Origin: HGM10836 sp045580645
GTDB lineage: Bacteria > Bacillota_I > Bacilli_A > RF39 > UBA660
Direction of reading: 5' to 3'
Length of the DNA: 8,963 nt
NCBI GenBank assembly: GCA_045580645.1
Contig: JAZNOG010000025.1
Location: forward strand, 1 to 8,963
Shown here one piece after another: positions 1 through 5,222 of this stretch. The position numbers were made by a program, and so were the translations under genes. How positions within the stretch are numbered: position 1 is the first letter of the stretch; every line of letters begins with the position of its first letter. The notes beneath the pieces are model-generated. The model did no database searches. It was not told the DNA's origin and saw only the letters and a program-made list of their open reading frames with translations.

Positions 1-730
1 TTATTATTTTCTTTTCTAATTTCTCTTCTATTTCTATTTTTTGTATATCAAAAATATCTTCTAAATTAAGTAACCTATAATTATCATTTTTTATATCTTC
101 AATAGTATAAGAATCATTAATTGATAATTTATCTTGTTTAATTCTTTGTAAATTTGACATACACATTGGTATATTTAACTCTTTAGATATATCGTTAATC
201 AAACTTCTAATATATGTTCCCTTACTTACCTTACATTTAAATCTAAAATAAGTATTATCATCTTTATTATATAAATCTAAAAAGGCTATATCATATATAG
301 TTACCTCTTTTTTAGGCAAATCTACTTCTTCATTATTTCTAGCATATTCATAAAGTTTTTTTCCATTGACCTTTACTGCAGAATATATTGGAACTTCTTG
401 ATTATATGTTTTTTTAAAACTATTTAAAACTGTTTCTAATTCTTCTTTTGTTACATTAAAATTTTCTTTTCTTAAAATATCTCCAGTTACATCATAAGTA
501 TTAGTGGACACACCTAATAAGACTTCACAAATATATTCTTTTGTATCATAAGTAAATAAATTACCAACTTTAGTAAAAGAACCAATTCCAATAACAAGCA
601 ATCCTGTAGCCAAAGGATCTAAAGTTCCAAAATGACCAACCTTTTTATTATTAAACTTTTTTGATATAAAATTTACAACATCTCTTGATGTCCAATTTTT
701 TTCCTTGTTAACTAAAATTATTTTATTCAT
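1..730 (-). CDS. truB: tRNA pseudouridine(55) synthase TruB, 3' end cut by window edge
   Basis: TruB converts U55 of the T-loop in elongator tRNAs to pseudouridine in the cytoplasm. The visible 243 codons start at ATG 730 (MNKIILVNKEKNWTSRDVV), preceded by GGTGAT (734-739) about four bases upstream. Family motifs seen: HFGTLDPLATGLL with the catalytic Asp at residue 38; SAVKVNGKKLYEYAR, the conserved tRNA-contacting segment; and KGTYIRSLINDIS, matching the TruB GTYIR motif. The reading frame stays open to base 1, so the C-terminal remainder, including most of any PUA-type RNA-binding region, lies outside the window; family members are usually about 290-310 residues. The gene lies downstream of, and on the same strand as, the large surface-protein gene, but a terminator separates them, so it probably has its own promoter. 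In many Firmicutes ribF follows truB; that cannot be seen here. Identification is very secure. Confidence 0.97.
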   Translation of the reverse strand, partial: MNKIILVNKEKNWTSRDVVNFISKKFNNKKVGHFGTLDPLATGLLVIGIGSFTKVGNLFTYDTKEYICEVLLGVSTNTYDVTGDILRKENFNVTKEELETVLNSFKKTYNQEVPIYSAVKVNGKKLYEYARNNEEVDLPKKEVTIYDIAFLDLYNKDDNTYFRFKCKVSKGTYIRSLINDISKELNIPMCMSNLQRIKQDKLSINDSYTIEDIKNDNYRLLNLEDIFDIQKIEIEEKLEKKII

Positions 731-748
731 ATAATCACCAACAAAATA

Positions 749-757
749 ATTTTAACA
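749..757 (-). promoter_or_regulatory. Possible extended -10 promoter for truB
   Basis: Reading the minus strand, TG (757-756), one base, then TAAAAT (754-749) forms an extended -10 element. There is no good -35 box at the expected place, which falls in the A/T-rich tail of the preceding terminator. The -10 lies 18 bases before the truB ATG, almost the same spacing as at mutS and the S16 protease gene, giving a leader of only about 12 bases that holds the Shine-Dalgarno site. A promoter is needed here if the upstream terminator is efficient. In DNA this AT-rich a chance match is possible. Confidence 0.42.
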
Positions 758-773
758 TTTTATTAAATAAAAT

Positions 774-809
774 AAAACCCTAATTCATGTTAATTTGAAC
801 TAGGGTTTT
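774..809 (-). terminator. Intrinsic terminator after the large surface-protein gene
   Basis: The hairpin pairs 774-787 with 796-809 around an 8-base loop (788-795). In the minus-strand transcript all 14 positions pair, with one G-U wobble (800/783). In a plus-strand transcript the same position would be an A-C mismatch, which points to leftward function. The core is CCCTA/TAGGG, flanked by A/T pairs that supply the U-rich 3' side (TTTTATTTTATTT). It begins 6 bases after the stop codon at 815-817. The plus strand also has a T-run after the stem (806-811), so weak bidirectional function is possible. Confidence 0.85.
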
Positions 810-814
810 TTATT

Positions 815-3800
815 TTAATTAACAATTGCTGTATATCTTGAAGTAATAGTGGTAGAAGGGCCACCATAATTGTTATCTGCTCTAAAAATATGAGCATTAT
901 AAGCCGATGTATTATATACTGCACCACGTGTAGAAAAAGGATAAGAAGAACTAGGCAAATATGCAGTTGATTCAAACCAACCACCAGTCTCAAATATAGC
1001 ATGTTGTAATCCAGCAGATGTATATGCTGCCTCAGTAGTATAAAGGTTATAATATTTTGCATTAGGTAAACTACTAAAACCTGAACTTCCAAGCGTTTTA
1101 TTATAATTTCCCATTACATATTCCCATACTCCACCAACCATATCATATATTCCATAAATATTACCTGTGGTTGAAGCAAGCATTCCAAATTCTCCATTAT
1201 ATTTATTTGCAGCTAACTTATAGTTAGTATCTGACTCAGTTTCATCAACAACATCTCCACCGATTCCAGGTATAGATAAAGAAGAATTGTTTTTAGTAAT
1301 TCTAGAACAACTAGTCATAGTCTCACATCTTCCATATATACTCTGTGATAAATAAGCAACTGCCCCCCACTCATTATTTTTAATCATATGAGTATCAACT
1401 TCATTTGAATCAAATCCATAATCGTTACTTTCAGATTCCATATTTCTACCTGCTATATAAAATGCATAAACAGAGGCTCCCCTCCAAGTATTAACATTAG
1501 GTTTTATTAATGGACTAACAGTTGTTAAATTACATCCAGAACCTGATGAAGAAGATCCAGAACTAGCACATAATCTATCTTTACCTGCTTCAAATTTAGC
1601 AAACCAAAATCCATTTCTTTCTTTTCCATCAAAAGTAAAAGCATCATGAGCTGGTTCTGTATTTTTTACAAATTCTATATTAAAAGCTCCAGGACTTGTT
1701 TGAGTTCCACCATTATAAGTTCCATTATCAGTAGCGTTAAATCTTGGTATCCAAACCCACATCGTATTAATTAGATTCATTGGAATTATATCTCCTGCTC
1801 CAAAATTTACTGCCTCGGCACGAGTAATTGGTTTAGTAAAATCAAAATATGTTGTTAAATTATTTTTAGGAACATTTTGATATTCATTATTGTTAGCCAA
1901 TGATTCAATTTGTTCTTGAGACAAAACTTCATCCCAAACCATTATATTTTTTATTATTCCATCCAAAACACTGTCAGTATCATAATTCCTTCTTCCAATA
2001 TATGAACGTTCATCAGTAGTGCTAACAGAACTAGTCGTTGTGCTTTTAGATACAGAAACACCATCCACATATACAGTTATATCAGAAAGACTGTTTGCAA
2101 CAACAGTTACATTGTAAAATTTATTTGCAGAAAGCCCCGCATCAAACCTAGAATAAGAACTACCAACAGTAGCATAAAAATTTCCTTCGGTACTAACATA
2201 TAATGCTATTTTAGTATCATTATCAATAAACACTACATAAGAAGAACCAAAATCATCTACTTTAAATGTAGCTGAATAAGTAGCAGGAAGTGTTACTCCA
2301 AAACCATCATCAACCCTTATTGCACCATCAACACCATCAAAAGACAAACCTTCGCTACTTAATGTTGCATCAATTATTGTCGCTCCCGTATCATTATTCG
2401 ATAAATCTTCAAAACCAAAATCTCTTACTGTTACAGCATTTGCCCACATTTTACTACTATAATCAAACCATTTATGTTTTTCAGATATATTGCTACTATC
2501 TGCTTTTCTCCATACTTTTGAAGTTTCATCATAATATACAGGAATCATATTACTTGCTAAATCTGGATTATTCATCTTTTCAGAAACAATTACTTTTTTA
2601 TAATCGCTTATATTTCCAGAAATATCTTTAACCCAAACATAATAAGTTCCAGGATCATATGCATTATCTGTAACAAAATTTTCTGTTTTTATATTCATCC
2701 ATCCTTCTGAACTATTAGTAGGAGTAGTTGAATCAGCAGAAATATAATATCCACCTATTCCAGAACCTCTAGCACCATCTGTAGCGCCCACTAATATTTG
2801 ATTAGATGCATTAGATCTAGCAAATGAAATAACAGGAGGTATTGTATCAACATAAACCTCATCATCAGTAAAAAATCCTATTACGTTATATTTTGAATTT
2901 AAAGTTCCATTTCCAGATAACATTGCATCCTTTGTTAAATTTATAACAGGTCTAATATAAATATTAGATGCCGTAGTTAATGTTGTTTTAAGCGCACCAT
3001 TTGCATCTACATTAAACATATATGCTCCACTATTATAATAAGCAGGTGACATTGTCCACCATGAACTATTTTTATATAAATAATATTCTGTATTATTTGT
3101 ATTATATAATCCACCAGCATAAGCTATTTCATCAGCAGTAATAAGTCCAATATTAAGATTAATTAAATCAGAAGCACAAAAATATGATGGACTATTACTT
3201 GTAACATTTCTTGTATATGCTCCATAATAATTATTTGCATTACTTAAATCATTACAATAATTATAATTAACTATATAATTCTCATTTGTTTTAAGATTAT
3301 CATTATACCAAGATTGTAAAGATGTTGAAATCAAACTACTAGAATAATTTAAAGAATCTGTAGTTGACGCACTTGAATAAGCACTAGTTGATAAAACATC
3401 ATCAAGTATCAATTTCAAACTACCATCTTCATTTATTTTTATTATTCTCCATGTTTTTCCCGCAAATGTTAAATAATTATTTTCTACTTTTCCTCTGAAA
3501 TAATATTCCAAATTATTATTTTTATCTTTTAATTTGAATAAACCACTTGTTTGTGTATATTTATTATTTGCATCTACATAAGGTGCAATATACGAATAAC
3601 TAGGATTAAGTCCTGTTTCACTAGCTAATGCAGTATTTTTCAAAACTGTATATCCAGATGTATTTGACTTATATCTTGGTCCTTCTTTAGAAATAGCAGA
3701 CATAACAATTCTAGCATCCAAAGCCCCTGTTATATCGGTAGTTTCCGAAGCTATCCACATTCTAAGTTCAAATGTTTTGGTTTCACCAACCTTTAAATAC

Positions 3801-4276
3801 CCTGAATCTAACAAATATACAAGAGATACATCAGTCTGAGTTTCTGGCAAATTTCCAGACCCTAAAGCTGATATTATAGTTGGTGCCAAATAACTATCTC
3901 CCCTTAAAGAAACCTTCATTTTTGAAACATTTTCAATATTAGAGGTATTTAAAACAGTTAAATTAGCTTCATAATAAGCATCTGTTGTACACGTATTAGT
4001 TATAGTATATTTATATGGTTCTAAATTTAAACTTTGTTCATCCAAAACTGAAACAGCATTTGTTAAATTAATATTATTAGCTTCTGTTAAATCAATTTTT
4101 AAACATCCTGCTTTTATCAAATTATCCTTCGTTCCAGTAATAGTAAAACTAACATAAGCATAAGTAGCACCCGCTATAATTAAAATGGAAGATAAAACTA
4201 TTCCAAAAATAGCAATTAATTTCTTTTTCGATGCATTTCTAAAAAAATTACGAATTTTAATCATACATTGTTTCAT
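815..4276 (-). CDS. Large exported multidomain surface protein (TasA-like leader, DUF6273-like, Ig-like, LamG, FGE/C-type-lectin-like C-terminus)
   Basis: 1153 residues; specific function unknown. The start ATG 4276 follows AAGGG (4288-4292). Residues 20-40 form a hydrophobic signal segment ending AGATYAYVSF, resembling the SipW-processed leaders of TasA/camelysin proteins, with possible cleavage after A40. Residues 45-195 look like a TasA/camelysin-type beta domain. Residues 208-447 are DUF6273-like (FAGKTWRIIKINEDG, SWWTMSPAYY, IRPVINL). Residues 479-565 look Ig-like (DTIPPVISF; GTYYVWVKDISGNIS). Residues 619-795 resemble a LamG/concanavalin-like lectin (LSFDGVDGAIRV; ITVYVDGV; IKNIMVWDEVLSQEQI). 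Residues 838-1153 match the FGE-like/C-type-lectin fold (MWVWIPRF, HMIKNNEWGAVAYLSQS, TGNIYGIYDMVGGVWEYV, STRG). The C-terminal region lacks the catalytic cysteine pair of true formylglycine-generating enzymes, so ligand binding is likelier than catalysis. Eight exported cysteines fall in four close pairs, suggesting disulfides. No LPXTG sorting signal is present. It has its own promoter and terminator between housekeeping genes. Domain calls come from motif recognition without a profile search. Confidence 0.9.
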   Translation of the reverse strand: MKQCMIKIRNFFRNASKKKLIAIFGIVLSSILIIAGATYAYVSFTITGTKDNLIKAGCLKIDLTEANNINLTNAVSVLDEQSLNLEPYKYTITNTCTTDAYYEANLTVLNTSNIENVSKMKVSLRGDSYLAPTIISALGSGNLPETQTDVSLVYLLDSGYLKVGETKTFELRMWIASETTDITGALDARIVMSAISKEGPRYKSNTSGYTVLKNTALASETGLNPSYSYIAPYVDANNKYTQTSGLFKLKDKNNNLEYYFRGKVENNYLTFAGKTWRIIKINEDGSLKLILDDVLSTSAYSSASTTDSLNYSSSLISTSLQSWYNDNLKTNENYIVNYNYCNDLSNANNYYGAYTRNVTSNSPSYFCASDLINLNIGLITADEIAYAGGLYNTNNTEYYLYKNSSWWTMSPAYYNSGAYMFNVDANGALKTTLTTASNIYIRPVINLTKDAMLSGNGTLNSKYNVIGFFTDDEVYVDTIPPVISFARSNASNQILVGATDGARGSGIGGYYISADSTTPTNSSEGWMNIKTENFVTDNAYDPGTYYVWVKDISGNISDYKKVIVSEKMNNPDLASNMIPVYYDETSKVWRKADSSNISEKHKWFDYSSKMWANAVTVRDFGFEDLSNNDTGATIIDATLSSEGLSFDGVDGAIRVDDGFGVTLPATYSATFKVDDFGSSYVVFIDNDTKIALYVSTEGNFYATVGSSYSRFDAGLSANKFYNVTVVANSLSDITVYVDGVSVSKSTTTSSVSTTDERSYIGRRNYDTDSVLDGIIKNIMVWDEVLSQEQIESLANNNEYQNVPKNNLTTYFDFTKPITRAEAVNFGAGDIIPMNLINTMWVWIPRFNATDNGTYNGGTQTSPGAFNIEFVKNTEPAHDAFTFDGKERNGFWFAKFEAGKDRLCASSGSSSSGSGCNLTTVSPLIKPNVNTWRGASVYAFYIAGRNMESESNDYGFDSNEVDTHMIKNNEWGAVAYLSQSIYGRCETMTSCSRITKNNSSLSIPGIGGDVVDETESDTNYKLAANKYNGEFGMLASTTGNIYGIYDMVGGVWEYVMGNYNKTLGSSGFSSLPNAKYYNLYTTEAAYTSAGLQHAIFETGGWFESTAYLPSSSYPFSTRGAVYNTSAYNAHIFRADNNYGGPSTTITSRYTAIVN

Positions 4277-4315
4277 TTATAAACACCCTTTTCTATCGCC
4301 TACTATATCATAATA

Positions 4316-4344
4316 ATTATAATATATATTTTTTTATTTTACAA
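4316..4344 (-). promoter_or_regulatory. Near-consensus sigma-A-type promoter of the large surface-protein gene
   Basis: On the minus strand, TTGTAA (4344-4339) and a perfect TATAAT (4321-4316) are separated by exactly 17 bases. Transcription would begin near 4309, giving a leader of about 33 bases with the Shine-Dalgarno AAGGG at 4292-4288. This is the best -35/-10 pair in the window and suggests strong vegetative transcription. The -35 box begins four bases beyond the foot of the rsmI terminator stem, so terminator and promoter are back to back. No operator-like inverted repeat was seen around it. Confidence 0.75.
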
Positions 4345-4347
4345 TAG

Positions 4348-4372
4348 AAAAATACCCATTTAGAGTATTTTT
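4348..4372 (-). terminator. Intrinsic terminator of the mutS-rsmI operon
   Basis: The minus-strand transcript folds AAAAATACTC against GGGTATTTTT around a 5-base loop (4358-4362), a 10-pair stem that includes one G-U (4356/4364). On the plus strand that pair would be C-A, so the hairpin favours leftward transcripts. The U-rich tract is the 3' arm itself. It starts six bases after the rsmI stop (4379-4381). The stem is AU-rich, so efficiency may be moderate. Confidence 0.72.
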
Positions 4373-4378
4373 TATATT

Positions 4379-5221
4379 TTATTTCAATATATTTTTTAAA
4401 TTTAATGAAGCATTATAAATATCTTTCTTTGATATATCACTGTCATTATTTAAAATTGCAATTGCTTCTTTTAAAGTAATATTGTTTTTTATCATTATAT
4501 CTATTAATTGTGCCTCTAAAGAAACTTGAATTTCATCTTCTTTTTTCACACCTTTTTCTAGTATAAATGTATACTCTCCTAAATTTGATTTAGGATTTTC
4601 TTTTAATTCATTTATCACTTTATTTATTCTTCCATAATAATTTTTCTCATGTAATTTAGTAAGATCAGAAAATACACTTATACTTATATTACCTAGTTTT
4701 TCATATAAGTATTCTAATGTATTTATTATCCTTTTAGGAGATTCATAAAAAATTAAAGTATTTACAGGATTTTTCTCTAATTCTTCAATTAATTTATTTT
4801 TATCCTTTGTTTCTCTTGGAAAAAAACCATAAAAAGAAAACTTATTAGAATCTAAACCACTTACTGATAATGCTGTTATACAAGCTGATATACCTCCTAC
4901 TGGTATAACTTCTATATTATTTTCTCTTGCTTCTTTTATAAGAATATACCCGGGATCAGAAACACAAGGAGTTCCTGCATCACTTATTAACGCTATATCT
5001 TTTGTTTCTAATTCTTTTAGTATTTTATTTGTCTTTTCCATTTCATTAAATTTATGATAAGATTCTAGTTTGTTTTTTATATCATAATGATTTAATAATT
5101 TTATACTTTGTCTTGTATCTTCACATAAAATTAAATCTACAGTTTTTAAAACCTCTATTGCTCTTAAAGTTATATCTTTTAAATTTCCTATTGGTGTTGA
5201 TACCACATATAATTTTCCCAT
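4379..5221 (-). CDS. rsmI: 16S rRNA (cytidine(1402)-2'-O)-methyltransferase RsmI
   Basis: RsmI uses S-adenosylmethionine to 2'-O-methylate C1402 in the 16S decoding centre; it belongs to the tetrapyrrole-methylase-fold family. The 280 residues are close to the usual ~280-290. Family motifs: LYVVSTPIGNLKDITLRA (4-21), CEDTR (33-37), ISDAGTPCVSDPG (79-91, the glycine-rich cofactor loop), FYGFFPR (130-136) and FYESPKR (158-164). The C-terminal ~50 residues form the small helical tail typical of the family. Two usually conserved spots differ: the PGPSA-type motif reads GGISA (109-113) and the RELTK-type motif reads SDLTK (185-189). The start ATG 5221 lies one base after the mutS stop; GAGGA inside the last mutS codons serves as its Shine-Dalgarno site 8 bases upstream, so translation is probably coupled. 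Second gene of a two-gene operon. Confidence 0.97.
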   Translation of the reverse strand: MGKLYVVSTPIGNLKDITLRAIEVLKTVDLILCEDTRQSIKLLNHYDIKNKLESYHKFNEMEKTNKILKELETKDIALISDAGTPCVSDPGYILIKEARENNIEVIPVGGISACITALSVSGLDSNKFSFYGFFPRETKDKNKLIEELEKNPVNTLIFYESPKRIINTLEYLYEKLGNISISVFSDLTKLHEKNYYGRINKVINELKENPKSNLGEYTFILEKGVKKEDEIQVSLEAQLIDIMIKNNITLKEAIAILNNDSDISKKDIYNASLNLKNILK

Positions 5222-5222
5222 A

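Noticed and set aside
851..866. Small GTGG/CCAC hairpin inside the end of the large gene
   Set aside because: Only four pairs around a GC-richer coding stretch; no flanking T-run and no clear role.
790..1092. 100-codon open frame on the minus strand overlapping the end of the large gene
   Set aside because: It is in a different frame inside the well-supported surface-protein gene, runs through its terminator, has no ribosome-binding site and gives a low-complexity Leu/Ile/His-rich product.
815..1765. C-terminal FGE-like domain read as a sulfatase-modifying or iron-dependent enzyme
   Set aside because: The catalytic cysteines of formylglycine-generating enzymes are missing near the RG motif, and the domain sits in an exported multidomain protein; a binding role is more likely.
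2290..2631. 113-codon open frame on the plus strand
   Set aside because: Antisense to the LamG/linker region of the large gene; the product is Leu/His/Gln/Tyr-rich, typical of an antisense shadow in AT-rich DNA.
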